From Vibrio navarrensis (GTDB lineage Bacteria > Pseudomonadota > Gammaproteobacteria > Enterobacterales > Vibrionaceae): 64,000 nucleotides of DNA. Both the position numbers and the translations under genes were made by a program. Shown piece after piece: positions 44,201-54,518 of the stretch; the first letter of the stretch is position 1, and the number at the start of each line of letters is the position of its first letter. The DNA lies in assembly GCF_015767675.1 (NCBI RefSeq), contig NZ_CP065217.1:3038001-3102000 (forward strand). Reading direction: 5' to 3'. Below the pieces are notes generated by a model. It saw only the letters and a list, made by a program, of their open reading frames with translations, ran no database searches and was not told the DNA's origin.

Positions 44201-45577
44201 ATGGGCGATACCGACCGGAAACTGTTTGTACTTGATACCAACATACTGCTACACGAACCCTTCGCTATCTACTCGTTCAAAGAGCACGACGTGGTGATAC
44301 CCATGACGGTGCTTGAAGAGCTGGACCGAATCAAAGACAGTAAACGAGATGTGGCACGCGATGCGCGCGTGGCAATTCGTGCACTGGAAGACCTCTTTCG
44401 CGATGCCACTCCGGATGAAATTTCAGAAGGCATTCCCGTCTCCGGGGAAGGCAACAATCGCGGTACCATTGCTATTTTGGCCGATTTCGAACTGCAAGAA
44501 ACGGTCAAAGCCTTTGCCGATAAAGCGGGCGACAACCGCATTCTCAATGCCGTGCTCTATCTGCAAAACAAACGTGCGCCACGCGAAGTGGTGCTGGTTA
44601 CCAAAGACATCAACATGCGTCTGCGCGCCAAAGGGGCCGGAGTACGCTTTGTTGAAGACTATCGCACCGACCAACTGATTGACGATATTCAATACCTGAC
44701 CAAAGGCTTTCAACAGCGTGAAGGCGATTTTTGGCAAAACGTGGATCAGGTTGAAAGCCGCACGCTCGGCGGCCGGACCTATCACACCCTCGATAGAGCG
44801 CCGTTCGACCCGACCTTTATTAACCAATATGTGATTGATGAAGAGAGCGACTTCGCCGGCCGTGTGGCGGAGATTGACGGCGATAAACTGACGCTGCTCG
44901 ACATCAGCCGCGAACGTATGATGCACCGCCGTGCTTGGGATATCTCACCGAAGAACATCTATCAGGCGATGGCGCTGGATGCGCTGCTGGATCCGACCAT
45001 TGACCTTGTTATCCTCACTGGCGCGGCGGGCAGCGGTAAAACCTTGCTTGCCATGGCCGCCGCGCTAGAGCAAACCATAGAGAAGAAGATGTTCGATAAG
45101 ATCATCGTGACGCGCAACACGCCAGACATCGGCGAGTCGATCGGCTTCTTGCCCGGCACAGAGGAGGAAAAAATGATGCCTTGGCTTGCGTCCGTGACCG
45201 ATACGCTGGAAGCGCTGCACAAAAACGATCACTGCACCGAAGGCTCGCTCAAATACATCGTCGATAAAGCCAACATTCAGTTCAAATCGATCAACTTTAT
45301 GCGCGGCCGTTCGATTCAAAATGCGTTTGTCTTGCTGGATGAGTGCCAAAACCTTACCGCATCGCAAATCAAAACCATCATCACCCGCTGTGGGGAAGGC
45401 ACTAAGATCGTCTGTTCTGGTAACCTCGCGCAGATTGATTCCCACTATCTGACTCCAGTCACCTCGGGCCTGACCTACATGGTCGAGCGCTTTAAGAATT
45501 TCGAAGGCAGTGCCAACATCCACCTCAACGGTGTGGTGCGCAGTCGCTTGGCGGAATTTGCCGAGGAGAATTTGTAG
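44201..45577 (+). CDS. PIN-PhoH ATPase (YlaK-like)
   Basis: About 458 residues from ATG 44201, preceded by AAGGAG; a TTG six codons earlier is less likely. An N-terminal PIN nuclease domain (LDTNILLHEP, about 12-21) is joined to a PhoH ATPase with Walker A GAAGSGKTLLAMA (about 264-276), Walker B VLLDECQN and a C-terminal SGNLAQID. PhoH2-type proteins act as RNA helicase/RNases in some bacteria. It converges with tldD across a minisatellite and terminator. Confidence 0.9.
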   Translation: MGDTDRKLFVLDTNILLHEPFAIYSFKEHDVVIPMTVLEELDRIKDSKRDVARDARVAIRALEDLFRDATPDEISEGIPVSGEGNNRGTIAILADFELQETVKAFADKAGDNRILNAVLYLQNKRAPREVVLVTKDINMRLRAKGAGVRFVEDYRTDQLIDDIQYLTKGFQQREGDFWQNVDQVESRTLGGRTYHTLDRAPFDPTFINQYVIDEESDFAGRVAEIDGDKLTLLDISRERMMHRRAWDISPKNIYQAMALDALLDPTIDLVILTGAAGSGKTLLAMAAALEQTIEKKMFDKIIVTRNTPDIGESIGFLPGTEEEKMMPWLASVTDTLEALHKNDHCTEGSLKYIVDKANIQFKSINFMRGRSIQNAFVLLDECQNLTASQIKTIITRCGEGTKIVCSGNLAQIDSHYLTPVTSGLTYMVERFKNFEGSANIHLNGVVRSRLAEFAEENL

Positions 45578-45610
45578 TGGAGAAAGTGAGGAACTAGGAA
45601 ACGAGGTTGC

Positions 45611-45698
45611 TGGGTTCTGGGTTCTGGGTTCTGGGTTCTGGGTTCTGGGTTCTAGGGGCTGGGGGCTAGGATCTAAGATCTAGGATCTAGGATCTAGG
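45611..45698. repeat. 7-bp minisatellite between phoH-like gene and tldD
   Basis: About six copies of TGGGTTC in tandem (45611-45652) lead into related AGGATCT units (about 45668-45696). It lies in the space between two convergent genes, before their shared terminator. Confidence 0.85.
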
Positions 45699-45738
45699 TT
45701 ACTCATAAATGAGCAAACGAGACAATCGTGAGCTTAAA

Positions 45739-45765
45739 AAAGGGGGCGATCATTTCGCCCCCTTT
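45739..45765. terminator. Bidirectional terminator between phoH-like gene and tldD
   Basis: Arms AAAGGGGGCGA and TCGCCCCCTTT (45739-45749, 45755-45765) have T-rich flanks on both strands. Confidence 0.85.
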
Positions 45766-45783
45766 CGTTTTTATTGTGTGGGA

Positions 45784-47229
45784 TTATTCCGTGCCGCCTA
45801 CCGTGATGGAGTCGAGTTTCAGGGTCGGTTGCCCAACACCAACCGGGATACTCTGCCCGGCTTTGCCACACACGCCGACACCGCGATCGATGCTGAGATC
45901 GTTACCGACCATCGACACTTGCTGCATGGCTTCAATCCCTGAACCAATCAAGGTCGCACCTTTGACCGGGCGAGTGATCTTGCCGTTTTCGATCAAATAC
46001 GCTTCCGAGGTTGAGAAGACAAATTTACCGGAAGTGATGTCTACCTGACCGCCACCGAAGTTCGGCGCGTACAAGCCTTTTTTCACCGTGGCGATGATCT
46101 CTTCCGGCGTGTGCTGACCCGGCAGCATGTAAGTGTTGGTCATGCGCGGCATCGGCAGGTGAGCGTAAGATTCACGGCGACCGTTACCCGTTGGGTTCAC
46201 GCCCATCAAACGCGCATTGAGTTTATCTTGCATGTAACCTTGCAAAACGCCGTTTTCAATCAGGGTGTTGTATTGACCATTTACCCCTTCGTCATCCACG
46301 TTCAAAGAACCACGCAGATCTTTGAGTGTGCCGTCATCGACAATAGTACACAGTGGCGAGGTCACTTGACTGCCGATTTTGCCGGAGAAGACGGAAGAGC
46401 CTTTGCGGTTGAAATCCCCTTCCAAACCATGGCCGACCGCTTCATGCAGCAGTACGCCCGGCCAGCCCGAACCGAGCACCACAGGCATGGTTCCCGCTGG
46501 CGCAGCGTCTGCTTCAAGGTTGACCAGCGCCATGCGAATCGCTTCATCAGCAAAGTGGAAAGCACGTTGCACGCCATCTTCTTCACCGATAAAGAAATCG
46601 TAGCCAAAACGGCCGCCGCCACCTGAGCTGCCACGCTCACGGCGATCGCCTTTTTCCGCCAGTACGCTAATGGACAATCTCACCAGCGGGCGCACATCGC
46701 CTGCGTAAGTGCCATCGGTTGCGGCAACCAGCATCTGTTCATGCACGCCGCTTAAGCTGATCGACACCTCTTTGACAAGCGGCTCTTTGGTGCGGATATA
46801 GGCATCGAGCGATTTAAGCAGTTCGGTTTTTTGCTGTTTTTCCCAGCATGCGAGTGGATTGAGCGCCGCATAATAGTGCTGATTGTCGCTACGGCGAAAG
46901 GCTTGCACTTGACCATTTTGCCCTTGCTGGGCAATACCGCGCGCGGCAAGAGCGCTTTGACGTAAGCCGTCCAACTGGATTTGGTCGGCATAGGCAAAAC
47001 CGGTTTTTTCACCCGTCACAGCACGCACACCGACACCACAATCAATATTGAAAGAACCGTCTTTGATGATGCTGTCTTCCAGCACTAGAGATTCGTGCCA
47101 ACTGGACTGAAAATAGATGTCGGCATAGTCAATTTGGCGCGTTGCAATGCTGCTTAACGTCTCCGCCACGTCCTGCGCTGTTAGACCTCCCGGTGCTAAC
47201 AGTGCCTCTTCTACTTGATTAATACTCAT
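45784..47229 (-). CDS. tldD: Metalloprotease TldD
   Basis: A 481-residue TldD/PmbA family protease that with TldE degrades unfolded peptides and can mature peptide toxins. The zinc-binding motif [12 protein letters not shown] (about 262) is clear, as are [19 protein letters not shown] and [13 protein letters not shown]. It overlaps nit upstream by four bases and ends a long minus-strand run from rng. Confidence 0.97.
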   Translation of the reverse strand: MSINQVEEALLAPGGLTAQDVAETLSSIATRQIDYADIYFQSSWHESLVLEDSIIKDGSFNIDCGVGVRAVTGEKTGFAYADQIQLDGLRQSALAARGIAQQGQNGQVQAFRRSDNQHYYAALNPLACWEKQQKTELLKSLDAYIRTKEPLVKEVSISLSGVHEQMLVAATDGTYAGDVRPLVRLSISVLAEKGDRRERGSSGGGGRFGYDFFIGEEDGVQRAFHFADEAIRMALVNLEADAAPAGTMPVVLGSGWPGVLLHEAVGHGLEGDFNRKGSSVFSGKIGSQVTSPLCTIVDDGTLKDLRGSLNVDDEGVNGQYNTLIENGVLQGYMQDKLNARLMGVNPTGNGRRESYAHLPMPRMTNTYMLPGQHTPEEIIATVKKGLYAPNFGGGQVDITSGKFVFSTSEAYLIENGKITRPVKGATLIGSGIEAMQQVSMVGNDLSIDRGVGVCGKAGQSIPVGVGQPTLKLDSITVGGTE

Positions 47230-48062
47230 AAGCTTGACTCTGCTTTTTTATTTAGTAAATGGGTAAAACGACCATGCTGAGCAACGGGCATGTTTTGTCG
47301 AATCTTCTCGCTATAGGCTAAATCAATCTCGGCAACAAGCAAGTCGCCCTGTTGTGAGAGTTGCGCCACCACACTTCCCCACGGGTCAATCACCATCGAA
47401 TGGCCCCACGTTTCTCGCTTGGCGGTGTGCTGGCCACCTTGTCCCGCAGCAATCACCCACGTTTGTGTTTCGATTGCTCGGGCTCTGAGCAGCACTTCCC
47501 AGTGCGCTTCGCCAGTGACGGCGGTAAACGCCGCAGGCACCAACATTATTTGCGCACCTTGCTCGCGCAGCGCTTGGTAGAGCGCAGGGAAACGCAAGTC
47601 GTAACAGATACTCAGACCAAGTTTGCCAACCGGCGTCTCCACCACGCAAATTTCATTGCCGGGCTGAAAACTGTCGGACTCGCGATAGCTACCGTGGCCA
47701 TCGGCCACATCGACATCAAACATGTGCAGTTTGCTGTAATGGCCTAAACGCTCACCATCAGGACCAAACACCAGACTGGTGGTGGTCACGCCAGTGGCGC
47801 TGCGAATCGGCATGCTGCCGACCACCAAGGTGATCTGCTGGCTTTTCGCCAACTGCGCCAAAGCGCGTTGCAGCGGCCCATCTCCCAGCACTTCCGCATG
47901 CTGGTGGTAGGCTTGTTTGTCGGCAAACAGCAGCGCATTTTCCGGTGTCACCACCAGTTTCGCCCCTTGTTTGGCAGCCTGCTCACAGCCGCGTTGAATC
48001 GCCGCCAGATTCGCTGCGGGTTCGGCGCTTGAGGTCATCTGAATAATGGCAATCCTTTCCAT
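47226..48062 (-). CDS. Carbon-nitrogen hydrolase (nitrilase superfamily)
   Basis: A 278-residue Nit-type amidase. The catalytic triad is present: Glu in TPENALLF (about 41), Lys in YSKLHMFD (about 112) and Cys in [11 protein letters not shown] (about 153). Related Nit enzymes hydrolyse deaminated glutathione. It lies between yhdP and tldD, overlapping tldD by four bases, so the genes are coupled. Confidence 0.93.
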   Translation of the reverse strand: MERIAIIQMTSSAEPAANLAAIQRGCEQAAKQGAKLVVTPENALLFADKQAYHQHAEVLGDGPLQRALAQLAKSQQITLVVGSMPIRSATGVTTTSLVFGPDGERLGHYSKLHMFDVDVADGHGSYRESDSFQPGNEICVVETPVGKLGLSICYDLRFPALYQALREQGAQIMLVPAAFTAVTGEAHWEVLLRARAIETQTWVIAAGQGGQHTAKRETWGHSMVIDPWGSVVAQLSQQGDLLVAEIDLAYSEKIRQNMPVAQHGRFTHLLNKKAESSL

Positions 48063-48071
48063 TGCACACTC

Positions 48072-51000
48072 CTATTGTTGCGCTTCGCTGCGCATTTTCT
48101 CTGGCAGGGTAAACTCACCGCGGCTACGCGAAATCTCTTTTACCGTCGGCGCTTCCAGCGGCCCTTTGACTTCGTAGTTGACCTGCGTAAACACCTCAAC
48201 CACGGGCGAAATCACCGTCGAGATCGCCAGCACGTACAGTGCAGTTTGCGGCGCTACGGCAAACGCCGTCAGAATCGGAATACCCGAGGTGACATCGGGG
48301 ATAAACTGCACTTCGGCATCGACCGTGCGCTGCCCCATGTCCGCCAAACCGCGAATACGCATTTCACCGGCCAGCGCATCCATAAAAATGTCGTTAGTGA
48401 CAAACACACCATCTTGAATTTTGCCGGTGCCTTTGATCGAGTTAAACGCCATGCCCTGATCAAACACATCGGTAAAATCGAGCTGCATTTTACGGATGAT
48501 CGAGTCTAGACTGAACAGCCCCAGCAGACGCGCCGCGCCGCTCACATCGGAGATCACCCCTTTGCCAAACTCGCTCTGTACTTCGCCATCTAAGGTGCTG
48601 ACACGCATCGACCAAGGTGCGCCATCCCACCCCACTTGTGAGGTGATCTCAAACGGCGCCTTTTGGATCCCCGAGGTAATGCCAAAGCGCTCCATCAAGT
48701 CGCTGTTGTTTTCACCGCTCACTTTGAGGTTCATTTGAGAGTGACTGCGCTCGCCATCCAGCATCCAGCGCCCGCTCACGTCCACCTGACTATTGCCACT
48801 GGCGAGCTTGAGCTGTTTCCACTCCAGCGCGTTACCTTGACGCTGTAAATCGACGTTAACGGTACCGACTTTGTAGCCTTGTAACCAAAAATCATCAATA
48901 TTGAGAGTCAGATTCGGCATCGCTTGGTGGAACTGACGGTCAAAATCGCTGATGAGCGGCGCATCTTCACTTTCTGCGGTCAACAGCGACTCTTGCTTGG
49001 CTTTTTTCTCATCCAACCCCGGGATATAAAGGTGCAGTTTCTCCAACGACACCGCTAAGTCATAAGGTTCAAGATAGTGCGCTTTGCCGTCGACTTCCTG
49101 ACTTTTCACTTCCAGTTGCCAACTGAGGTTCTTCTTACGCGCAGAGAAATCCACATCGTGGAACTCGATCCCTGCAAGGCGCAATGTCGGCGTTTCCAGT
49201 TTGACTCGAGTGGGTAGCGGAATTTCTGGCGTTTGCATCCCGTCGAGCGCGGACTGGTTGCTCGCGGGCTTCGCCATCACCACATCCAGCCATTCATCAA
49301 AATCAACGTAGTCAGTGCGGATCAACGCATGATGCCCCACCACTGGGCTGATTTTGAACCCGCCATTGCCCAGTACCAGGTTGGTCGCGGTCAACTGCGG
49401 CACTTTACCGGTAATGTCGATTTCGGTTTGATATTTCGCATTGGGAAGTTGCAGACGCGCGGTGATCGACTCTTGATTACCAGAGGCTTGCAAGCGCGCA
49501 TTCCAGCTTTCACCCACCGATTTATTGAGCGGATACGGGTAGCGACTGGCGACGCGATCCAACTTAGCGCTGAGATCTAACTGATAGGTGAAGCCGACAT
49601 CATTGAGCTGCAAATCGATGTCCATCAACCAAGGCGCATGGCCGGAAAGTCGCCCTAGCCATTGCTCGCCGACATAAGGGACCAGCGGCTTCACATCCCA
49701 ATCCGCCACGGTGTTGATCTTAACGCTGTAGCCGTAATCGGCGCTTTCACCGGCAAAATCGATGGCGATGTTCTGCTTGAGCAACTTGGCCGCCAAACCG
49801 GAGGCTTTCACCACATCGTTGTCGAACTCAATCCGTCCGGAGACTTTTTCCAAAGCCATCGGCGGCGCATCAATATCGACATGATTGCCTTTCAGATCGG
49901 CGTATCCCCACGCACGCGGCTCTTTGCTGCTCTCAAAGGGAATATTGAGTTGGAACTGCGATACCACCGGCCCTTTAACTTGCAAAGCCGTGAGCGCAGC
50001 GCCGACAGAGTCCACCAGCGGTGTCGCGGTCATGTAGTCACGCACCGCATTGCCTTCCGCCGTGGCGCTCGCCTCGATTTCAATATGGCCATCTTCGACC
50101 AGTTCCGGAATACGTCCGGTGATACGCGACGCTTGCACCTCTTTTAAGGTCGCCGATTTTGAATCAAGGTACATGGCATCGTTTTGGAACAATAGATCCA
50201 TCTGCAAATCCGTGATCGGCGGCCACGCGGTATCAAAGCTGAATTTCCCCTCTTGCAAACCGACCCAAGCTTGGAACATGCCATCGTTGTCTCGGTAAGG
50301 GAACTGACCCAGTTCACCGTACCAAAGCAGCTTGGCGGTATTGACTTTACCACCTTGAATCGCGCTGGAGAGATAGTCGGTTAACTCGCGGCCAAGCGCC
50401 AACGTCGGCAAATAACGCCACGTTTCGCCGGCATTGTAAGCGTCGGCTTCGGCATAAAAAGAGAGAAACGGACTCTGGTTGTCTGGGAAGTCTAAACGAA
50501 ACTCACCCAACACTTGCAAATCTGGCGTGGCGGCGGTCACCTTGTCGGCCCATAGTCGCCAGCCCCCAGCGTAGTTTTGCCACACAAGGTCGACTTGCCC
50601 TTGCTTGATATTGAGCGGCGCCTGAAAGACGTCTCCGTAGGGAAACACATCATCAATCACCGCCAAAGAGACTTTGGCTTGCGTCGGCGTGCCGAAGATT
50701 GATCCTGTCACATTGTGAAAACCCGGCAACAGATCCCACTGCTGCATGGCTAAGGAATCGACTTCTGCCGAGTAGCGCAGCGAGTCGAGCCCATCGGTCA
50801 TTTTCAGGCGAATGTCTTCAATCAGCCCTTTTGGCTCCAGTTTGACCAACACATCGGTCACGTCGGTAGAGTCTGGCATCAGCTTAACCAGTGGCAGCAA
50901 GGCCTGAATGCTCAGTTGTGAGAGGTTCAGCGTCCAACCTTGTGGCTGCCAATCAAAGGCGACATCCAGCTCCGGCCAGTCGGTTTCGTCGGTGCGCAAA

Positions 51001-51962
51001 CTCAGTGAGTGGCCATTCACTTTCCACCCCTCTTTATCGGGAAAAAGCTTGAACACGCCCGATTCGAGGATCAGCGCATGGCGACTTTTTTCACTCCAGA
51101 TAAGCTCGGAAGGCAACAATTCCACATAGGCATAACGCGGCTTCGAGTGCTGTAAGGTCAGCCAAGACTTGAGGCTCACCTTGCCAGATTCAATCCCGCT
51201 CTCACTTTTCATATAGCGAGTCAGCCAAGGCGTCACGGAGATCTCCTCGGCATTAACGTAAAACTCACCACTAACATCCAAGAGCGAACCATGATCGACA
51301 AAGTTAGCGGTTACTAACAGCGCATTGAGATTGGTGCCAGCAATGCTGACCACCCCTTCCGCTAAGTGGTGCGCGCCTTGATTACGCCAACGCAGCTTCT
51401 CAATATCCAGTCGGCGATTTTCGCCCGACACCGAGCGATACCAGATTTTCGATTGAGTGAGCAACACCTCTTCAAGTTGCCTGAGCAACAAGGTATCGAG
51501 CCGTTCAATCAGTTGCGAAGTTTCACTGTCCACCACAGGTTGCGCAGAGGTTTGACTGCTCTCGGATGGCGGCGAAATAAGGTTCAGCGATCGCACATCC
51601 AAAGCCAGACCATTGAGATCGAGATTGGCGACGACTGGCTGTAAAGTCAGTAAAGATTGGAGTAAATCGAACTCGACGTGGATTTCATCCACCGACAAAT
51701 TGATCTCTTGCTCACCGGGCAGTTGCGCCTGAAGCCCTTGCAACGCCACCGACGGATGGCTATTGCGCCAGGCGCCAGCCACACTGCGGATAGCCACATC
51801 AAGGCCCGTGCCCTGTTTCACCCAACTGGTGATTTCTTGCTGAAAATGGTTCATGCGCGGCAGGGCAATCCGCAGCGCAGTGACAGTGACAGCCAGCAGC
51901 AGCAGGGCTGACACGATCAGCCACAGCAGCGCTCGCCCAAGGCGGGTAACAACAGAGATCAC
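48072..51962 (-). CDS. yhdP: AsmA-like phospholipid transporter YhdP
   Basis: A 1296-residue inner-membrane-anchored protein with one N-terminal membrane helix (about 10-30) and a very long periplasmic part rich in beta repeats, ending in the DUF3971/AsmA-like C-terminal region (LTAFAVAPQTALYVLAIS). YhdP with TamB and YdbH moves phospholipids to the outer membrane. Length agrees with E. coli YhdP. It lies 10 bp after rng. Confidence 0.95.
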   Translation of the reverse strand: MISVVTRLGRALLWLIVSALLLLAVTVTALRIALPRMNHFQQEITSWVKQGTGLDVAIRSVAGAWRNSHPSVALQGLQAQLPGEQEINLSVDEIHVEFDLLQSLLTLQPVVANLDLNGLALDVRSLNLISPPSESSQTSAQPVVDSETSQLIERLDTLLLRQLEEVLLTQSKIWYRSVSGENRRLDIEKLRWRNQGAHHLAEGVVSIAGTNLNALLVTANFVDHGSLLDVSGEFYVNAEEISVTPWLTRYMKSESGIESGKVSLKSWLTLQHSKPRYAYVELLPSELIWSEKSRHALILESGVFKLFPDKEGWKVNGHSLSLRTDETDWPELDVAFDWQPQGWTLNLSQLSIQALLPLVKLMPDSTDVTDVLVKLEPKGLIEDIRLKMTDGLDSLRYSAEVDSLAMQQWDLLPGFHNVTGSIFGTPTQAKVSLAVIDDVFPYGDVFQAPLNIKQGQVDLVWQNYAGGWRLWADKVTAATPDLQVLGEFRLDFPDNQSPFLSFYAEADAYNAGETWRYLPTLALGRELTDYLSSAIQGGKVNTAKLLWYGELGQFPYRDNDGMFQAWVGLQEGKFSFDTAWPPITDLQMDLLFQNDAMYLDSKSATLKEVQASRITGRIPELVEDGHIEIEASATAEGNAVRDYMTATPLVDSVGAALTALQVKGPVVSQFQLNIPFESSKEPRAWGYADLKGNHVDIDAPPMALEKVSGRIEFDNDVVKASGLAAKLLKQNIAIDFAGESADYGYSVKINTVADWDVKPLVPYVGEQWLGRLSGHAPWLMDIDLQLNDVGFTYQLDLSAKLDRVASRYPYPLNKSVGESWNARLQASGNQESITARLQLPNAKYQTEIDITGKVPQLTATNLVLGNGGFKISPVVGHHALIRTDYVDFDEWLDVVMAKPASNQSALDGMQTPEIPLPTRVKLETPTLRLAGIEFHDVDFSARKKNLSWQLEVKSQEVDGKAHYLEPYDLAVSLEKLHLYIPGLDEKKAKQESLLTAESEDAPLISDFDRQFHQAMPNLTLNIDDFWLQGYKVGTVNVDLQRQGNALEWKQLKLASGNSQVDVSGRWMLDGERSHSQMNLKVSGENNSDLMERFGITSGIQKAPFEITSQVGWDGAPWSMRVSTLDGEVQSEFGKGVISDVSGAARLLGLFSLDSIIRKMQLDFTDVFDQGMAFNSIKGTGKIQDGVFVTNDIFMDALAGEMRIRGLADMGQRTVDAEVQFIPDVTSGIPILTAFAVAPQTALYVLAISTVISPVVEVFTQVNYEVKGPLEAPTVKEISRSRGEFTLPEKMRSEAQQ

Positions 51963-51972
51963 AAATTTTCCA

Positions 51973-53442
51973 TTACATCATCACGACATCAAACTGCTCT
52001 TGTATGTACAGAGGCTCCGCTTGAATACGTACTTGCTTACCAATAAAGACTTCCAACTCGGCCAAGGCATGCGACTCTTCACCGCGCAGCGCGTCGGCCA
52101 CCGCTGGAGACGCATACACAACAAACTTGTCGGCGTCGTAGGCGCGGTTCACTCGCGTAATCTCTCGCAGAATTTCGTAGCAGACGGTTTCGACCGTTTT
52201 CACGCTACCGCGCCCTTCACAAGTTGGACAACTTGAGCAGAGAATATGTTCGATACTTTCTCGCGTACGTTTACGCGTCATCTCCACCAAACCAAGTTGA
52301 GTAAAGCCGTTGATGTTGGTTTTCACTCTGTCTTTGCTCAGTGCATTTCCCAGCGAGGTAAGTACCCGCTTACGGTGCTCTTCGGAAGTCATATCGATAA
52401 AGTCGATAATGATAATGCCGCCTAGGTTGCGCAAACGAAGTTGACGGGCAATCGCTTGGGTCGCTTCGATGTTGGTGTTAAAAATCGTCTCTTCGAGATT
52501 GCGGCGACCAACAAACGCCCCGGTATTGATATCCACCGTGGTCATCGCTTCAGTCTGGTCGATGATCAGATAACCGCCAGATTTAAGCTCAACTTTGCGT
52601 TCTAGAGAACGTTGCACTTCGTTCTCGGTGTCGTACATGTCGAAGATCGGTTTATCGCCTTCGTAGAGTTCAAGCTTATCGGTCAATTCCGGCACATACT
52701 CGGAAGTAAACTCTTTCAGGTTTTCAAACTCCTGACGGGAGTCGACCAGAATCTTATCCAGCTCGGTGCCCACAAAATCGCGCAAAATACGTTGTGCGAG
52801 GCCCAATTCTCCATACAAGGTAGAACGGGTTTTGTACTTCGCCCGGCGCTCCATCACCTTGTTCCACAAACGTTTGAGAAAGGCTGCATCTTGTGAGAGC
52901 TCTTTTTCATCCGCCCCTTCTGCGGCAGTGCGAATGATAAAGCCGCCGTGTTCATCGCAGTAGTGAGTAACAATGCGTTTGAGACGTTCGCGCTCCGATT
53001 CACTTTCAATACGTTGCGACACACCGACGTGGCTGGCCCCCGGCATAAAAACTAAATAACGCGACGGAAGAGTAATGTCGGTGGTTAGACGGGCACCTTT
53101 GGTACCGAGCGGATCTTTAACCACTTGCACGACGATGTCTTGCCCTTGGCGCACCAGCTCAGAAATGTCGCGCACCTGAAATTGCTGTTTTTCATTTTCC
53201 GCGACGCACTCGGTGTGCGGGACAATATCCGACGCGTGAAGAAAGGCGGCTTTATCCAAGCCAATGTCGACAAAGGCGGCCTGCATGCCCGGCAAAACCC
53301 GGCTGACCTTCCCTTTATAGATGTTACCGACGATGCCACGACGAGCTTCGCGTTCAATATGAACTTCTTGTAGTACTCCACCTTCAATCATGGCCACGCG
53401 AGTTTCACTCGGGGTCACGTTAAGCAGCAACTCTGCACTCAT
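51973..53442 (-). CDS. rng: Ribonuclease G
   Basis: A 489-residue endoribonuclease for 16S rRNA 5' maturation and mRNA turnover. The S1 domain is at about 36-120, and the DNase-like catalytic core has VDINTGAFVG and IDFIDM with its metal-binding Asp residues. The zinc link CSSCPTCEGRG is near 402. It lacks the long C-terminal scaffold of RNase E. It starts the rng-yhdP-nit-tldD run. Confidence 0.97.
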   Translation of the reverse strand: MSAELLLNVTPSETRVAMIEGGVLQEVHIEREARRGIVGNIYKGKVSRVLPGMQAAFVDIGLDKAAFLHASDIVPHTECVAENEKQQFQVRDISELVRQGQDIVVQVVKDPLGTKGARLTTDITLPSRYLVFMPGASHVGVSQRIESESERERLKRIVTHYCDEHGGFIIRTAAEGADEKELSQDAAFLKRLWNKVMERRAKYKTRSTLYGELGLAQRILRDFVGTELDKILVDSRQEFENLKEFTSEYVPELTDKLELYEGDKPIFDMYDTENEVQRSLERKVELKSGGYLIIDQTEAMTTVDINTGAFVGRRNLEETIFNTNIEATQAIARQLRLRNLGGIIIIDFIDMTSEEHRKRVLTSLGNALSKDRVKTNINGFTQLGLVEMTRKRTRESIEHILCSSCPTCEGRGSVKTVETVCYEILREITRVNRAYDADKFVVYASPAVADALRGEESHALAELEVFIGKQVRIQAEPLYIQEQFDVVMM

Positions 53443-53463
53443 GTGCGCACCTCAGTTTAAAAA

Positions 53464-54024
53464 TTATAAGAATTCGTGCAGCAGCTGGTCAGTCTCAAAC
53501 AGAGGGAGTCCTACGACAGCGTGATAGCTGCCCTCAATACGGGTAACAAAACGTCCACCCAAACCTTGAATTCCATAACTGCCAGCTTTATCGCATGGTT
53601 CACCTGACTGCCAGTATTGTTCGATTTCTTCGTCTGTCAGGGCTTTAAACCACACCTCCGTCGTTACCACGACCGAGCGTTGTTTGGTGGATGTCACGAC
53701 AGTCACCGCCGTCATCACCTGATGACGACGATTTGAAAGCTGTTTAAGCATGCGCTTCGCATCGTCGAGATGCTGCGGTTTCTCTAGCACTTGTTCATCA
53801 CAGACCACCACAGTATCGGAGCCGATCACCACACTCTCGGTGCTGACCAAAGCAAGCCCTGCGAGCGCCTTTTCTTGCGATAGGCGCTGGACATACTCGA
53901 CGGGCGACTCATGCTCAGCTTTGGCTTCTGCGATATTTGGCACGACCACGGCAAAATCATGGCCAAGTTGGGACAAAAGCTCTTTACGTCTTGGAGAGCC
54001 AGACGCAAGCACCAAACGGCTCAT
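53464..54024 (-). CDS. maf: Maf-like nucleotide pyrophosphatase
   Basis: About 186 residues from ATG 54024, preceded by AAGG; an earlier in-frame start would extend into mreD. It starts LVLASGSPRRKELLSQLG, the Maf signature with its Ser/Arg phosphate loop, and holds SDTVVVCDEQVLEKP (about 72). Maf proteins hydrolyse dTTP/UTP or modified nucleotides. It lies between mreD and rng, a conserved order. Confidence 0.95.
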   Translation of the reverse strand: MSRLVLASGSPRRKELLSQLGHDFAVVVPNIAEAKAEHESPVEYVQRLSQEKALAGLALVSTESVVIGSDTVVVCDEQVLEKPQHLDDAKRMLKQLSNRRHQVMTAVTVVTSTKQRSVVVTTEVWFKALTDEEIEQYWQSGEPCDKAGSYGIQGLGGRFVTRIEGSYHAVVGLPLFETDQLLHEFL

Positions 54025-54029
54025 GCTTA

Positions 54030-54518
54030 TTACCTTACATGCCAGTGGCGACGTATCCGCCGCATCAATAAAAACACCCATGGCCAAAGTATACAGTTAA
54101 TTACTGCGGTCCATAGCGATAATGGATTGAATACCACGTCCTGGATCAAATATTCTCCACAGAATATCAGCACTTCCAGTGTGGCACTTAAGCCCGCCAC
54201 CAGCAGGGCTTGTTGCCAGAGCGCCATATTTCGGATCAGCAAAAAGTTCAATGCAACCAAATAGATGACGATTGACATCATCATGCCGCGTATGCCTAAG
54301 GTCGAGCCGATCAGCAGATCCCACAACAGGCCAAGGATCAGCGCGCTGCCGACATTAACGCGGTGCGGCAATGCCAGCACCCAGTAGCAAGTCACCAACA
54401 GCAACCACGAGGGACGAAACAGATCCAAACTGCCCGGCCAAGGGATGGTTTGCAGAACCAGCGCGACAAAAAAGCTAAGGCCGATCACCATCCGACTGCG
54501 TAACACACTATTCGCCAT
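54030..54518 (-). CDS. mreD: Rod shape-determining protein MreD
   Basis: A 162-residue inner-membrane protein with about five to six hydrophobic helices (for example VIGLSFFVALVLQ and LLVTCYWVLAL). It is part of the elongasome with MreB and MreC. It overlaps the end of mreC by 11 bases. Confidence 0.94.
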   Translation of the reverse strand: MANSVLRSRMVIGLSFFVALVLQTIPWPGSLDLFRPSWLLLVTCYWVLALPHRVNVGSALILGLLWDLLIGSTLGIRGMMMSIVIYLVALNFLLIRNMALWQQALLVAGLSATLEVLIFCGEYLIQDVVFNPLSLWTAVINCILWPWVFLLMRRIRRHWHVR

